This document shows, one piece after another, positions 21,813 through 32,116 of a stretch of 64,000 bases of DNA. Within the stretch, counting starts at the first letter, position 1, and every line of letters begins with the position of its first letter. A program made the position numbers and the translations under genes. Source of the DNA: Acinetobacter sp. WCHA55 (lineage in GTDB: Bacteria; Pseudomonadota; Gammaproteobacteria; Pseudomonadales; Moraxellaceae). The notes beneath the pieces are model-generated. The model was not told the origin of the DNA. It was given only the letters and a program-made list of their open reading frames with translations, and did not search any database. The stretch lies in contig NZ_CP032286.1 in the NCBI RefSeq assembly GCF_002165305.2, positions 496,001-560,000 on the forward strand, written 5' to 3'.

Positions 21813-22364
21813 ATGAATCTTAAAACTGCAAAAATAAGAATATTAGATTTAGACTTAAAAGGCTGTGTCTATCTCAATCATTTTTCCCATTCGAATACTG
21901 TAGCCAATTTTTTTAAGCGGATCAGTCGGTTGGGAGATGGCATCTTCTGGTACACCATGTTGGCTTTAACTTGGTTATTGCAAGGCTTGGTCTATAGTTT
22001 ACAAATCGTGTATTTGGTTCTTGGTTCTTTGTGCGGGACTTTAATTTATAAAGTCTTAAAAATTAAAACCATTCGCCCAAGACCCTATCAGGTACATCAA
22101 GTGATTCGAATGGGTGAGCGACCTCTCGATCACTTTAGTTTTCCCTCAGGTCATACTTTACATGCGGTGATGGTGAGCACCTTGTTGGGCTTCGTACAGC
22201 CAGTTTTATTGGTGCTTATGTTGCCTTTTACTGTTTTGGTTGCCGCATCACGCATGATTTTAGGGCTACATTATCCAAGTGATGTGTTGGTCGGGGCTGT
22301 TATAGGTGCGGTAGTAGCTGTCACTTTAATTTGTAGTGCACCATTTTTAAATATCGTGTTGTAA
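21813..22364 (+). CDS. PAP2-family membrane phosphatase
   Basis: This 183-residue membrane protein carries the full three-part PAP2 signature: K-x6-RP (KIKTIRPRP), PSGH (FSFPSGHTLHA) and SR-x5-H-x3-D (SRMILGLHYPSD). Several hydrophobic helices surround these. Family members dephosphorylate lipid phosphates such as phosphatidate, phosphatidylglycerol phosphate or undecaprenyl pyrophosphate at the membrane. An AAGGAG site directly before the ATG at 21813 decides the start; the track of in-frame codons upstream lacks one. The shared upstream motif suggests co-regulation with the GT4 gene. The substrate is unknown. Confidence 0.87.
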   Translation: MNLKTAKIRILDLDLKGCVYLNHFSHSNTVANFFKRISRLGDGIFWYTMLALTWLLQGLVYSLQIVYLVLGSLCGTLIYKVLKIKTIRPRPYQVHQVIRMGERPLDHFSFPSGHTLHAVMVSTLLGFVQPVLLVLMLPFTVLVAASRMILGLHYPSDVLVGAVIGAVVAVTLICSAPFLNIVL

Positions 22365-22454
22365 AAAAGCCCAGTTTTACCTCAAACAAACTAGTGTTTA
22401 AATTTCAGAGTTTGTTACAGTACAACATCTTCTACATTGTGATGAGACTCCACC

Positions 22455-22655
22455 ATGGGCTTACGTTGGTCAGACACTATTGATATTGCTATTGAGTTGT
22501 ATGAAGCTCATCCAGATGTCGATCCGCAGTGGATTCGCTTTACAGACTTACATGCTTGGGTATGTGCTTTACCAGACTTTAGTGATGATCCGACTAAGTC
22601 GACTGAAGGTTTGCTTGAAGCAATTCAAATGGCATGGATTGACGAAGCACGATAA
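22455..22655 (+). CDS. iscX: Fe-S cluster assembly protein IscX
   Basis: The 66-residue acidic protein matches IscX (YfhJ): GLRWSDTIDIAIELYEAHPDVDP at the start, then VRF-like WIRFTDLHAWVCALPDF and a C-terminal EAIQMAWIDE. IscX binds IscS and iron and modulates cluster synthesis. Unlike in enteric bacteria it is not attached to the isc operon but stands just before ndk. Length matches the family exactly. Confidence 0.9.
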   Translation: MGLRWSDTIDIAIELYEAHPDVDPQWIRFTDLHAWVCALPDFSDDPTKSTEGLLEAIQMAWIDEAR

Positions 22656-22702
22656 TCCTTGCATCGAAAAAAGCAACTTTTTACAGAGTAAAAGCAGAAA
22701 AT

Positions 22703-22728
22703 GGTGCATTATATCGGTATAATGCGCC
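22703..22728 (+). promoter_or_regulatory. Palindrome overlapping the candidate ndk -10 box
   Basis: GGTGCATTATA and TATAATGCGCC flank TCGG, with one mismatch in 11 bp. TATAAT at 22718-22723 is a perfect -10 hexamer lying within the right arm. The dyad could be an operator, or a 5' hairpin if transcription starts upstream. No T-run follows, so it is not a terminator for iscX. Confidence 0.45.
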
Positions 22729-22765
22729 AAAATTTTCATGTCTACATTGACTTAAGGAGCCAATC

Positions 22766-23197
22766 ATGGCTATTGAACGTACTTTATCTATCGTAAAACC
22801 AGACGCAGTTGCTAAAAACCACATCGGTGACATCTTTGCTCGTTTTGAAAAAGCTGGTCTTCAAATCGTTGCAACTAAAATGAAACACTTGACTCAAGCT
22901 GAAGCAGAAGGTTTCTACGCAGAGCACAAAGAACGTGGTTTCTTTGCTGACCTAGTTGCGTTCATGACTTCTGGCCCAGTTGTTGTTTCAGTTCTTGAAG
23001 GCGAAAACGCAGTTCTTGCTCACCGCGAAATCCTTGGTGCAACGAATCCTAAAGAAGCTGCTCCAGGTACTATCCGCGCTGACTTCGCTGTAAGCATCGA
23101 CGAAAATGCTGCTCACGGTTCTGACTCTGTAGCATCTGCTGATCGTGAAGTTAACTACTTCTTCGCTCAAACTGAGATTGCTCCACGTACTCGTTAA
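22766..23197 (+). CDS. ndk: Nucleoside diphosphate kinase
   Basis: The 143-residue enzyme balances nucleoside triphosphate pools by a phosphohistidine ping-pong mechanism. It begins [17 protein letters not shown], and the catalytic histidine lies in NAAHGSDS near residue 117, in the canonical NxxHGSD motif. AAGGAG precedes the ATG. Codon use is strongly biased, consistent with high expression. A strong terminator follows. Confidence 0.97.
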   Translation: MAIERTLSIVKPDAVAKNHIGDIFARFEKAGLQIVATKMKHLTQAEAEGFYAEHKERGFFADLVAFMTSGPVVVSVLEGENAVLAHREILGATNPKEAAPGTIRADFAVSIDENAAHGSDSVASADREVNYFFAQTEIAPRTR

Positions 23198-23210
23198 TTC
23201 GAAGTATTCA

Positions 23211-23247
23211 AACCAGATAAGTGTTATTATACTTATCTGGTTTTTTT
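23211..23247 (+). terminator. Intrinsic terminator of ndk
   Basis: A perfect 12-bp stem AACCAGATAAGT / ACTTATCTGGTT with an 8-base loop is followed by a T-run. Confidence 0.92.
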
Positions 23248-23319
23248 ATTCCCTGAATAAATTTCTGCTCGTTTATTGAGCTTCTCCTTTCATCGTTAGA
23301 CATGGTTTAGGTAATACAC

Positions 23320-24555
23320 ATGAGTACTGAAGTGGTCGCTGTCTCTACAGTTTCGGCTGAACAGCAACAATCTCTATCCGCTCCTGCACAGCAAAATTCT
23401 GTTGCGAAAGTGAACTTACTTGGCATGTCACGTCCGCAGCTTGAAAAATTCTTCGAAGATATGGGAGAAAAAAAGTTTCGTGCGGGACAGGTGATGAAAT
23501 GGATTCATCAGTTTTTTGTGACTGATTTTGCTGAGATGACCAATATCTCAGGCAAACTGCGTGAAAAACTTGAAAAGCTCTGTGAAATTAAAGCGCCTGA
23601 AGTAGTACATAAAAACTATTCTAAGGATGGCACGCGTAAGTGGGTGTTTCGTGTCGGTGAGGGCGAAGGCTCTTTGGTCGAAACCGTATTGATTCCTGCT
23701 GAACATCGCAGTGGTTTACGCCGTACTTTATGTATTTCATCTCAAGTCGGTTGTGCACTGGATTGTTCATTCTGTTCAACCGGTAAACAAGGTTTCCAGC
23801 GTGACTTGAACCCAGATGAAATTATTGGTCAGTTATGGGTCGCAAACTATTCTTATATGGAAGATGTGCCTGTGGCTGAGCGTGAGCGTTCGGTGACCAA
23901 CGTCGTGATGATGGGGATGGGTGAGCCACTCCTCAATTATGATGCTGTATTGAGCTCAATGCGTATTATGTTAGATGATTTTGCTTATGGTATGTCTAAG
24001 CGCCGTGTGACTTTATCGACTTCAGGTGTGGTGCCGAAAATTGACCAATTGGCACAAGATATTGATGTCGCATTGGCAATCTCCCTACACGCGCCAAATG
24101 ATGAACTAAGGAATGAATTGGTTCCAATCAATAAAAAATATCCATTGGCACAGTTGATTGCAGCATGTCAGCGTTATATCGCTAAAGACGGTAATGAAAG
24201 TGCACGTAAGCATGTCACGATTGAATATGTGATGTTGGATGGGGTGAATGATCATCCTGAGCATGCGCAGCAGATGATTAAACTGTTGAAGAACTTACCA
24301 AGTAAAATTAATTTAATTCCGTTTAATCCATTTCCACATGCGCCTTATGGTCGTTCAAGTCGCAACCGCATTATTTCTTTCCAAAAAACTTTGTCTGATG
24401 CTGGATTTGTGTGTACGATTCGTCAAACGCGTGGCGATGATATTGATGCTGCTTGCGGACAATTGGTTGGTCAAGTGGCCGATCGAACACGTCGTGCTGA
24501 GCAGTGGAAAAAGAAAGTAGCAGAGAAAAACGAGATTCTACGTTCACAAGGATAA
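23320..24555 (+). CDS. rlmN: Dual-specificity RNA methyltransferase RlmN
   Basis: The 411-residue radical-SAM enzyme methylates C2 of A2503 in 23S rRNA and A37 of some tRNAs. The [4Fe-4S] motif Cx3Cx2C is in [11 protein letters not shown], and the two catalytic cysteines are expected in this region and near the C-terminal DAACGQL segment. [10 protein letters not shown] is the usual SAM-binding strand. The N-terminus is extended by about 30 polar residues before NLLGM-like [10 protein letters not shown]. It begins the rlmN-pilW-rodZ-ispG-hisS-yfgM-bamB-der run seen in many gammaproteobacteria. Confidence 0.95.
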   Translation: MSTEVVAVSTVSAEQQQSLSAPAQQNSVAKVNLLGMSRPQLEKFFEDMGEKKFRAGQVMKWIHQFFVTDFAEMTNISGKLREKLEKLCEIKAPEVVHKNYSKDGTRKWVFRVGEGEGSLVETVLIPAEHRSGLRRTLCISSQVGCALDCSFCSTGKQGFQRDLNPDEIIGQLWVANYSYMEDVPVAERERSVTNVVMMGMGEPLLNYDAVLSSMRIMLDDFAYGMSKRRVTLSTSGVVPKIDQLAQDIDVALAISLHAPNDELRNELVPINKKYPLAQLIAACQRYIAKDGNESARKHVTIEYVMLDGVNDHPEHAQQMIKLLKNLPSKINLIPFNPFPHAPYGRSSRNRIISFQKTLSDAGFVCTIRQTRGDDIDAACGQLVGQVADRTRRAEQWKKKVAEKNEILRSQG

Positions 24556-24572
24556 TATAAGGGGGATGCCAA

Positions 24573-25373
24573 TTGAAAAAACCCGTTTCTAAACTTTACC
24601 TTGCACTGACACTGGGTGTGTCAGTGTGGTACTTGGTGGGTTGCCAAACCGTGAATACGAAAGGTGACCCAAGTAAAGCAGTACAAGTTAGAACGCAATT
24701 GGCGGCTGAATATATTAAGTCGAATGATTACGATGCTGCGAAACGCACATTGGATCAGGCATTAGATATCGACTCTCGTGATGCATCTGCAAATATGATG
24801 ATGGGCGTGTTGTTACAGCGTGAAGGCAGTCCACAAAATGTGGAAAAGGCAGAGCGTTATTTTAAGCATGCCATTGCGGCAGAGCCAAAAAATGCACAGG
24901 CTCGTAACAACTACGGTACGTATTTATATCAAATTGGGCGTTATAATGACGCGATTGATCAACTTCAAGTTGCAGGTTCAACTTTAGGGTATGATCAACG
25001 TTATCGAGCATTGGAAAATTTAGGTCGTGCGTATATACAAGTCGGTCGAGTGACGGAAGCAGAAGCTGCTTTTAAACAAGCCCTACAGGTAAACTCAGGT
25101 GCCTATCTTGCCATGATCGAAATGGCGGAAATTTCATATTTACGTCAGCAAAATGCTGAAGCTACGCAATACTATGAACAGTTTGTGCAAGCGGTTGGCG
25201 AGAAAAACTTAGATGCACGTGCGCTTTGGATTGGGATCCGAATTGCGCGGGCAAATCATGACACGATGGGTTCGCAAGTACTGGTCAACCAGCTACGTGC
25301 GTTGTATCCAGACAGTCAAGAATACAAACGTTATTTGCAATTACAGTACACTACTGAGGCCGTATGGAAGTAA
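24573..25373 (+). CDS. pilW: Type IV pilus biogenesis/stability lipoprotein PilW (PilF)
   Basis: A 266-residue TPR lipoprotein needed for PilQ secretin assembly. The start is TTG at 24573, with GGGGGA six bases upstream; no ATG fits. The lipobox LVGC follows the hydrophobic segment at about residues 8-24. Several tetratricopeptide repeats follow, for example AEYIKSNDYDAAKRTLDQAL and AEAAFKQALQVNSGAYLAM. Its last codons overlap the rodZ-like gene by 10 bp. Placement between rlmN and rodZ is the classic pilF position. Confidence 0.93.
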   Translation: MKKPVSKLYLALTLGVSVWYLVGCQTVNTKGDPSKAVQVRTQLAAEYIKSNDYDAAKRTLDQALDIDSRDASANMMMGVLLQREGSPQNVEKAERYFKHAIAAEPKNAQARNNYGTYLYQIGRYNDAIDQLQVAGSTLGYDQRYRALENLGRAYIQVGRVTEAEAAFKQALQVNSGAYLAMIEMAEISYLRQQNAEATQYYEQFVQAVGEKNLDARALWIGIRIARANHDTMGSQVLVNQLRALYPDSQEYKRYLQLQYTTEAVWK

Positions 25374-26140
25374 ATCCTAATTCACCACAATCGAATGGTT
25401 CTAGCAATGCTTTAGGAAATATCCAACGTCCAGGTGATTATCTTCGTCAAATTCGTATTACTCAAAAACGTGAATTAAGCGACGTTGCCAAAGAGTTGAA
25501 TATTCCACTCAAGACCTTAACTGCACTTGAGCAGGATGAATACACGGCACTTCCTGAAGCAACATTCATTAAGGGCTACTATCGTACTTATGCGAAGTTC
25601 CTCAAAGTGGATGCGACTACGATTATTCAGCGTTTTGATGACATCTATGCCAATGACACGGGACTATTGCCTAATCATGCATTGAATAATTCTCCGATTA
25701 AAATCATGGGTAAATTGCCAGGTTCTAACCGTGATCGTAACCGTAAATGGTTGAAACGTGGACTGATTGCGCTTGTTGTAATTGCGATTTTGGCAGCGTT
25801 GTTTGGCACAATTCAGAATTGGTCAGGTAGTACAGATGAGACTGCGACTCCGCAGACTGAATCTGATGTGCAAATCATCAATATGAGTGGGGCTGCTGCA
25901 ACTACTGGGGATCAGTTGAAGCTTGAGTTCAATCGTCCTACGTCTGTGCATATTGTCGATTCAACTGGGAAAGTACTGGCAACAGGGCGTCAAGCCTCTA
26001 CACTTGAGCTATCTGGCGAGACTCCTTTCCAAATTCGTATCGATGATGCCGCTGCTGTGTCACTCAGCTTAAATAATGAAAGTATTTCATTGTCACCATA
26101 TACCGTGGGTGGAAAAGCAGATTTCCGCTTGTCACGTTAA
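25364..26140 (+). CDS. RodZ-like helix-turn-helix membrane protein
   Basis: A 258-residue bitopic protein. The cytoplasmic HTH domain (about 24-95) begins GDYLRQIRITQKRELSDVAKELNIP and includes EATFIKGYYRTYAKFL, the standard RodZ pattern. A basic stretch precedes one membrane helix at about 127-147, followed by a Ser/Thr/Asp-rich linker and a DUF4115 beta domain (LEFNRPTSVHIVDSTGK). RodZ links MreB to the cell-wall elongation machinery. It overlaps the pilW end and precedes ispG by 18 bp. Confidence 0.9.
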   Translation: MEVNPNSPQSNGSSNALGNIQRPGDYLRQIRITQKRELSDVAKELNIPLKTLTALEQDEYTALPEATFIKGYYRTYAKFLKVDATTIIQRFDDIYANDTGLLPNHALNNSPIKIMGKLPGSNRDRNRKWLKRGLIALVVIAILAALFGTIQNWSGSTDETATPQTESDVQIINMSGAAATTGDQLKLEFNRPTSVHIVDSTGKVLATGRQASTLELSGETPFQIRIDDAAAVSLSLNNESISLSPYTVGGKADFRLSR

Positions 26141-26158
26141 TGGGATCAAGGAAAAGCA

Positions 26159-27280
26159 ATGATTGTAAATCCAATTAAACGCAAGCCTACTCGCAAAATT
26201 CGTGTGGGTTCAGTCTATGTCGGTGGTGATGCACCCATCAGCATTCAAAGTATGACCAATACTGAAACTTGTGATGTGGAAGCAACGCTGGCGCAAATTC
26301 AGCGCTGTGCAGATGTAGGTGCGGACATCATGCGTGTTTCTGTACCGACGATGGAAGCGGCAGAGGCTTTTGGTGAAATTCGTAAGCGTTCATCAGTGCC
26401 TTTGGTTGCAGACATTCATTTTGATTACAAGATTGCACTGCGTGTTGCCGACTTGGGTGCGGACTGTTTACGGATTAACCCCGGAAATATTGGCTCTGAA
26501 GCTAAAATCCGTGAAGTGGTGGCCGCAGCACGCCATAACGATATTTCTATGCGTATTGGGGTGAATGCAGGTTCACTGGAAAAAGATATTCAAAAGAAAT
26601 ATGGTGAGCCAACTGGTCAGGCATTGCTAGAGTCGGCGATGCGTCATATTGATATTCTAGACCGTTTAGATTTCCACGAGTTCAAAGTTTCAGTGAAAGC
26701 ATCCAATGTGTTCTTAACCATGGACGCTTATCGCCTACTTTCACAGCAAATTGATAATCCTTTACACCTTGGTGTAACAGAAGCGGGGATTTATCGAACA
26801 GGTTCGGTGAAGTCTGCGATTGCATTGGGCGGTTTGCTGTTGGATGGCATTGGTGACACCATGCGTATTTCCTTGGCAGCGGAACCTGAAGAAGAGATTA
26901 AGATTGGTTTTGATATTTTAAAATCACTTAGTCTTCGCTCAAATGGAATCAACTTCATTGCTTGTCCAAGCTGTTCACGTCAAGAGTTTAACGTGATTTC
27001 AGTGATGCAAGCCTTAGAAGAGCGTTTAGAAGATATTCGTACCCCAATGGATGTGTCGGTGATTGGGTGTAAAGTGAATGGTCCGGGTGAAGCCAAAGAA
27101 GCCGATATTGGTGTAGTTGGTGCAAGTCCACGTTCACTGGTGTATCGTAATGGTGAAAAGAGCCATTTAATTGACACAAATCAGTTGGTTGACGAAATCG
27201 AAGCGATGGTTCGTCAACGTGTTAGCGATCTTGAAGACGCTAAAGCTAAAGAGATTATTCGCACAAGTTTTTCTGAGTAG
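26159..27280 (+). CDS. ispG: 4-hydroxy-3-methylbut-2-en-1-yl diphosphate synthase
   Basis: The 373-residue iron-sulfur enzyme (GcpE) converts MEcPP to HMBPP in the MEP isoprenoid pathway. The N-terminal TIM-barrel start is visible as [17 protein letters not shown] and LRINPGNIG. The C-terminal cluster domain has ACPSCSR and [12 protein letters not shown], giving the three cysteine ligands. An AAGGAAA site precedes the ATG. It is 3 bp upstream of hisS, so the two are tightly coupled. Confidence 0.96.
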   Translation: MIVNPIKRKPTRKIRVGSVYVGGDAPISIQSMTNTETCDVEATLAQIQRCADVGADIMRVSVPTMEAAEAFGEIRKRSSVPLVADIHFDYKIALRVADLGADCLRINPGNIGSEAKIREVVAAARHNDISMRIGVNAGSLEKDIQKKYGEPTGQALLESAMRHIDILDRLDFHEFKVSVKASNVFLTMDAYRLLSQQIDNPLHLGVTEAGIYRTGSVKSAIALGGLLLDGIGDTMRISLAAEPEEEIKIGFDILKSLSLRSNGINFIACPSCSRQEFNVISVMQALEERLEDIRTPMDVSVIGCKVNGPGEAKEADIGVVGASPRSLVYRNGEKSHLIDTNQLVDEIEAMVRQRVSDLEDAKAKEIIRTSFSE

Positions 27281-27283
27281 ATC

Positions 27284-28579
27284 ATGAGTTCAATAGTCGC
27301 AATCAAAGGTTTTAATGACATTCTTCCTACGCAAACCTCTGCATGGAGACGTCTTGAACAGCATCTCGCATCATTGATGGATGCTTATGGCTACCAACAA
27401 ATTCGTTTACCTATTGTTGAACAGACCAATTTGTTCAAACGTTCAATTGGGGATGCAACGGATATCGTTGAAAAAGAAATGTACACCTTCTTGGATAAAG
27501 GTAATCCGCCTGAGTCTTTGACTTTGCGTCCTGAAGGAACAGCAGGCTGTGTACGCGCCATGCTTGAGCATAACTTGCTTCGTGGTGCGACGCCTCGTGT
27601 TTGGTATATCGGGCCAATGTTCCGTTATGAAAAACCGCAAAAGGGTCGTTATCGTCAGTTCCACCAGTTCGGCGTGGAAACCTTTGGTGTGGCAACTCCA
27701 GATATGGATGCTGAGTTGATTTTGATGACGGCACGTCTGTGGAAACGCATGGGTGTGGCAGATAAAGTTCAACTTGAGCTAAATACTCTCGGTGAGTCTG
27801 ATGAGCGCGCAGCTTATCGTGCGGCATTGGTGGAGTTCTTAGAATCACATAAAAATGATTTGGATGAAGATTCACAGCGTCGTTTAACCACCAACCCACT
27901 ACGTATCCTTGACTCTAAAGATGCAAAAACTCAAGCCATTTTAGAAAATGCGCCGAAGTTGCATGACTTTATGGGTGAGGAAACGTTGAATCACTTTGCA
28001 ACCTTGCAGCAGTATTTAACCGATGCAGGTGTGAGCTTTGTGATTAACCAGAAATTGGTGCGTGGCTTGGATTATTACAACAAAACCGTTTTTGAATGGA
28101 CCACTACGCATTTGGGTTCACAAGGCACAGTCTGTGCCGGTGGTCGTTATGACGGTCTAGTTGGACAGCTCAAAGGCAAGGCAGATCAGTCTGTGCCAGC
28201 CGTTGGTTTTGCGATGGGTATAGAGCGTTTATTATTGCTTCTTGAACAAGTTGAAGACGCTACACCTGTACGTGACTGCGAAATGTTTTTGTTGGCAGAT
28301 CCAGCGTCTCAAGGCAAAGCTTTAGTCCTTGCAGAGCAAATTCGCAATCAGTTGGATGCGGCATCGAGCACGATTCGTTTGAAAGTAGGCTCTCAGGGTT
28401 CAATGAAGTCACAGATGAAAAAAGCCGATCAGTCTGGGGCATTGTTTGCCCTTATTTTAGGTGAGCGTGAAGTGGAAGCTGCGCAGTTTGCCGTAAAAGA
28501 GTTGGCAACAGCTGAACAAACTTTGGTTGCGGTGGATGACATCGTGCCATTTATGATTGAAAAATTTTCTTCAAAATAA
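27284..28579 (+). CDS. hisS: Histidine-tRNA ligase
   Basis: A 431-residue class II synthetase. The start contains IKGFNDILP, followed by motif 2 around [18 protein letters not shown]. Histidine-specific signatures are [15 protein letters not shown] and [23 protein letters not shown] also fits. The C-terminal anticodon-binding domain is present. It sits in the conserved ispG-hisS-yfgM-bamB-der order. Confidence 0.97.
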   Translation: MSSIVAIKGFNDILPTQTSAWRRLEQHLASLMDAYGYQQIRLPIVEQTNLFKRSIGDATDIVEKEMYTFLDKGNPPESLTLRPEGTAGCVRAMLEHNLLRGATPRVWYIGPMFRYEKPQKGRYRQFHQFGVETFGVATPDMDAELILMTARLWKRMGVADKVQLELNTLGESDERAAYRAALVEFLESHKNDLDEDSQRRLTTNPLRILDSKDAKTQAILENAPKLHDFMGEETLNHFATLQQYLTDAGVSFVINQKLVRGLDYYNKTVFEWTTTHLGSQGTVCAGGRYDGLVGQLKGKADQSVPAVGFAMGIERLLLLLEQVEDATPVRDCEMFLLADPASQGKALVLAEQIRNQLDAASSTIRLKVGSQGSMKSQMKKADQSGALFALILGEREVEAAQFAVKELATAEQTLVAVDDIVPFMIEKFSSK

Positions 28580-28606
28580 GCCAAAATATAAGGAAAGGGT
28601 AGTCAC

Positions 28607-29305
28607 ATGAGCGCATTAAGTGATGAAGAGCAACTTGATAGTTTAAAGTCTTTCACTAAGAAATATGGTTCAGCCATTATTAGTGGGATTTTAATTGCGC
28701 TGATTGCCTTTTTTGGATGGCAATACTGGCAGAAGAAAACTTTAGCCGAGAACCAAATGAACACGGCTAAAGTTCAGCAATTAATGGATGAAGCACGTAC
28801 AACGCAAGGCGATGCATTTACAGCCTTGTCTGCAACTGCGGACAAAATTGTGAAAGAAGCACCAGATTCGGCGCAGGCCATTCAAACACAATTGTTGATG
28901 GCAAAATTGGCCTATGACAAAGCGGATTATGCTAGTGCTGAAAAAGCGTTGAAGAAAGTTGAAAATTCGAAAGTAGATGACGATGGTTTAGTGCAAATTG
29001 TGAAATTGCGTTTAGCGTATGCACAATTGGCTCAAAAGAAGTTTGATGATGCGATTAAAAACCTCACATTGGTAAAAGATCCTGCTTTTAAAGCGACAGC
29101 CGATGAAGCTTTGGGCGATGTCTATGTGGCTAAAAACGACATAGAAAATGCGAAAAAAGCCTACCAAAGTGCATGGGATCAGTTGGTTGAACGTAAACAA
29201 GAACGCCAAATTTTACAAATTAAACTCGAAAGTGTTGGTATTTTAGTTGATGATCCTGAAATCGAACGTCCACTTATAGAAACAGCAGCGGAAGAAACTG
29301 AATGA
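28607..29305 (+). CDS. YfgM-family periplasmic TPR protein
   Basis: The 232 residues start with an acidic cytoplasmic segment (SDEEQLDSLKSFTKKYG), then one membrane helix (about 22-40, ending FFGWQYW). The remainder is a periplasmic TPR-like domain. This is the YfgM layout; YfgM joins PpiD at the SecYEG translocon as an ancillary chaperone. AAGGAAAGG lies upstream. The stop overlaps the bamB start as ATGA, so the two are co-translated. Confidence 0.88.
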   Translation: MSALSDEEQLDSLKSFTKKYGSAIISGILIALIAFFGWQYWQKKTLAENQMNTAKVQQLMDEARTTQGDAFTALSATADKIVKEAPDSAQAIQTQLLMAKLAYDKADYASAEKALKKVENSKVDDDGLVQIVKLRLAYAQLAQKKFDDAIKNLTLVKDPAFKATADEALGDVYVAKNDIENAKKAYQSAWDQLVERKQERQILQIKLESVGILVDDPEIERPLIETAAEETE

Positions 29306-30447
29306 ATAGAAAATACAAAATTTCGTGCGCATTAACCGTATTAACTTTAGCGCTTGCGGGTTGTGCAAGTAGCGGAAAAGTGGAAGAAGTTAAGCCGAAT
29401 CCACTTCCAAAACTGACTCAGGCGAAAACCCTGACGCCTGTATTTTCTCAAAGTGTGTCTTCAACTTCGACTGCTGATCCTTTACGTTTACGCCTAGATG
29501 CCGACAACGGTGTAGTTTTTGCGCTTGACCCTAAAGGTGTAGTAACGGCCTATCAAGGTAAACAAAAACTATGGCAGAAAGAAGTATCTAAAGCTGGTTT
29601 GAGTTCAGGTGTTGAGGCTGCTGATGGTCATGTCATTGTAGGTAACACCAAAGGTCAATTGTTTGCTCTAGATCAGGCAACTGGCGAGCAAAAATGGACA
29701 GCACAATTAACGGGTGCGCTTCTTGCACCATCGTTGATTCAAGCTGGTCGTGTTATTTCTGTAAGTAATGATGGCACTGTTTTTGCGCATGATTTGGCCA
29801 CAGGTCAGCAAGTGTGGACCTATAACTTACCGAATGTACAACTGAGTTTACGTGGTAATGCGGCACCAGTGCCTGTCGATGCACGTACAGTACTCATTTC
29901 TTCAGCGAATGCCTATGTTTATGCTTTAGATGTACTCACAGGTGTGCCGCGTATGCAACGCCGTGTGGCTGTATCGGATGGTCGTTCGGATATTCAACGT
30001 TTGAATGATGTCGATGGTGACCCTGTAGTGGCAGGTCAGTACTTGATTACGACTAGCTATCAAGGTCAAGTGACCATGACGGATTTGGCTTCACAGCAAG
30101 TGGTGTGGAGTGAAGATTCGAGTAGTACGAAGCGTCCTGAAGTGGTCGGTAATGGTGTATTTGTGGCACAAACTGACGGTAAGTTGGTGGCTTATGAAAT
30201 TAGCACCGGTCAAAAGCTTTGGGAAAATGATAGCCTGCTAAACCGCCAATTGAGTAATCCAGTGATGTTAGGTCAAGACTTGATTGTCGGTGATTTGGAT
30301 GGCGTATTGCACATGGTGAACCCTGCGACAGGTGAGTTGATCGGTCGTGCTAAGACGTCTGGCGAAGTGCGTACTTTACGTGTGATTGATGATCAACTCT
30401 ATGTTGCGACACGAAAGGGTGCATTAAGCATTTGGCAGAATCGTTAA
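29302..30447 (+). CDS. bamB: Outer membrane protein assembly factor BamB
   Basis: A 381-residue lipoprotein with lipobox LAGC (cysteine at about residue 21), followed by PQQ-type beta-propeller repeats. Typical blades are TGEQKWTAQLTGALLAPSL and TGQQVWTYNLPNVQLSLRG. BamB binds BamA and helps insert outer-membrane barrels. It overlaps yfgM by 4 bp and is followed by a terminator before der. Confidence 0.95.
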   Translation: MNRKYKISCALTVLTLALAGCASSGKVEEVKPNPLPKLTQAKTLTPVFSQSVSSTSTADPLRLRLDADNGVVFALDPKGVVTAYQGKQKLWQKEVSKAGLSSGVEAADGHVIVGNTKGQLFALDQATGEQKWTAQLTGALLAPSLIQAGRVISVSNDGTVFAHDLATGQQVWTYNLPNVQLSLRGNAAPVPVDARTVLISSANAYVYALDVLTGVPRMQRRVAVSDGRSDIQRLNDVDGDPVVAGQYLITTSYQGQVTMTDLASQQVVWSEDSSSTKRPEVVGNGVFVAQTDGKLVAYEISTGQKLWENDSLLNRQLSNPVMLGQDLIVGDLDGVLHMVNPATGELIGRAKTSGEVRTLRVIDDQLYVATRKGALSIWQNR

Positions 30448-30497
30448 TTCTGTTCGACTTATGTTAAACTAGTCGAAATTCGTATTTTTTTAAATTC

Positions 30498-30533
30498 CTC
30501 GGGGTGTTTGCTTAGTCAAAACCCCGAGTTTTT
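30498..30533 (+). terminator. Intrinsic terminator between bamB and der
   Basis: The stem CTCGGGGT / ACCCCGAG, with a 15-base loop, is followed by five T. The loop is long but the stem is GC-rich. Confidence 0.8.
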
Positions 30534-30616
30534 ATTCAGGTTTTTCACCTAATTTTTCTTCCAGTTTCTGATGTTCAGACCAGTCTCACTGGCTGATCTT
30601 GAATAAAGGTTAATCT

Positions 30617-32026
30617 ATGAAACCCGTAATTGCGCTCATTGGTCGTCCGAACGTCGGAAAATCAACGCTATTTAACCAGATCACCAAAAGCCGAGATGCG
30701 CTTGTTGCTGACTTTGCCGGTCTGACCCGTGACCGTAAATATGGTGATGCTGTTTATCAAAATAAATCCTTCATTGTGGTTGATACTGGTGGTATTGGCG
30801 AAAATGAAGGCGGGATCGACTCTTACATGGCAGAACAGTCGAAAACTGCTATCCATGAAGCCGATATCATTGTGTTTGTTGTTGATGCTCGCGCAGGCCT
30901 GCTCGCATCTGATGAGCAAATTGCCCGTGAGCTGCGTACGCTTGGTAAAAAAGTTTATTTGGTTGCTAACAAAGTTGATGGTGTACATGCTGAAGCTGCA
31001 TTAGTTGAATTCTATAAGCTAGGTATGGGTGAACCGCTACAAGTGGCTGCAAGTCATGGTCGTGGTGTGCAGCAAATGCTGGAAGAAGTTCTGCATGATG
31101 TTCCTGAAGATGAAAACCCAGAAGAGCATGATAAGCACACCGGTTTACGTTTAGCGATTATTGGTCGTCCAAATGTGGGTAAATCGACGTTAGTGAATCG
31201 TTTGCTGGGTGAAGAACGTGTAGTTGCATTCGACCAACCAGGAACCACTCGTGATTCAATCTATATTCCGTTTGAGCGTGATGGTCGTCAGTACACTTTA
31301 ATTGATACTGCGGGTGTGCGTCGTAAAGGTAAGGTTGATGAAATGATTGAGAAATTCTCAATTGTGAAAACCTTGCAAGCCATGAAAGATGCTCATGTGG
31401 TGGTTATTGTGGTGGATGCGCGAGAAGGCATTGTTGAGCAAGACTTACACTTAATTGGCTACGCGCTTGAAGCAGGTCGAGCGATGGTAATTGCGATTAA
31501 CAAATGGGACAATATGTCCGAGTATGATCGTAAGCAATGTAAGTTGGATGTCGAGCGCCGTTTTGACTTTATTCCTTGGGCGAAGATCCACCTTATTTCT
31601 GCTTTGCATGGTACGGGTGTTGGTGAAATGTATCCATCAATTCACCGTGCTTATGACTCATCGCATTTGAAAGTCTCACCTGCGAAAATTACACAAATTT
31701 TAAATGATGCAACCGATGCGCATCAACCACCTATGGTACAAGGTCGTCGTATCAAGATGCGTTATGCACATATGGGTGGACAAAATCCACCAACCATCGT
31801 GATTCACGGGAACAAAGTTGATAAAACTCCTGCGGATTATCGTCGTTATTTAGAAAACGTATTCCGTAAAGTATACAAACTGGAAGGTACGCCAGTACGT
31901 ATTGAGTTTAAAACTTCTGAAAACCCATTTGAAGGACGTAAGTCACAAGTGGATGAGCGTACAGCAGCGCGTAAGCGTCGTTATGTTCAAAAATTTAAGA
32001 AAGCTGAGAAGAAATTCAAACGCTAA
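30617..32026 (+). CDS. der: Ribosome biogenesis GTPase Der (EngA)
   Basis: The 469-residue protein has two tandem GTPase domains, each starting with the P-loop GRPNVGKST (near residues 8 and 182). The following G2/G3 motifs are DTGG in domain 1 and DTAG in domain 2, and NKVD and NKWD are the G4 motifs. A C-terminal KH-like domain follows. Der acts late in 50S subunit maturation. A strong terminator comes right after. Confidence 0.96.
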   Translation: MKPVIALIGRPNVGKSTLFNQITKSRDALVADFAGLTRDRKYGDAVYQNKSFIVVDTGGIGENEGGIDSYMAEQSKTAIHEADIIVFVVDARAGLLASDEQIARELRTLGKKVYLVANKVDGVHAEAALVEFYKLGMGEPLQVAASHGRGVQQMLEEVLHDVPEDENPEEHDKHTGLRLAIIGRPNVGKSTLVNRLLGEERVVAFDQPGTTRDSIYIPFERDGRQYTLIDTAGVRRKGKVDEMIEKFSIVKTLQAMKDAHVVVIVVDAREGIVEQDLHLIGYALEAGRAMVIAINKWDNMSEYDRKQCKLDVERRFDFIPWAKIHLISALHGTGVGEMYPSIHRAYDSSHLKVSPAKITQILNDATDAHQPPMVQGRRIKMRYAHMGGQNPPTIVIHGNKVDKTPADYRRYLENVFRKVYKLEGTPVRIEFKTSENPFEGRKSQVDERTAARKRRYVQKFKKAEKKFKR

Positions 32027-32050
32027 TCAGGCATTAAGGTTTTGATGCTG

Positions 32051-32080
32051 AAAAGCCCAAAGTGATCTTTGGGCTTTTTT
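32051..32080 (+). terminator. Intrinsic terminator of der
   Basis: The stem AAAAGCCCAAAG / CTTTGGGCTTTT with loop TGAT is followed by T residues. Confidence 0.92.
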
Positions 32081-32116
32081 ATTTTATGATGCATGAAACC
32101 ATGATAGGAATACAAA

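Noticed and set aside
27435..27899. 154-codon frame antisense to hisS (and a 109-codon one in another phase)
   Set aside because: It is a mirror of strongly conserved hisS codons, with no start signals and low-complexity histidine/proline content.
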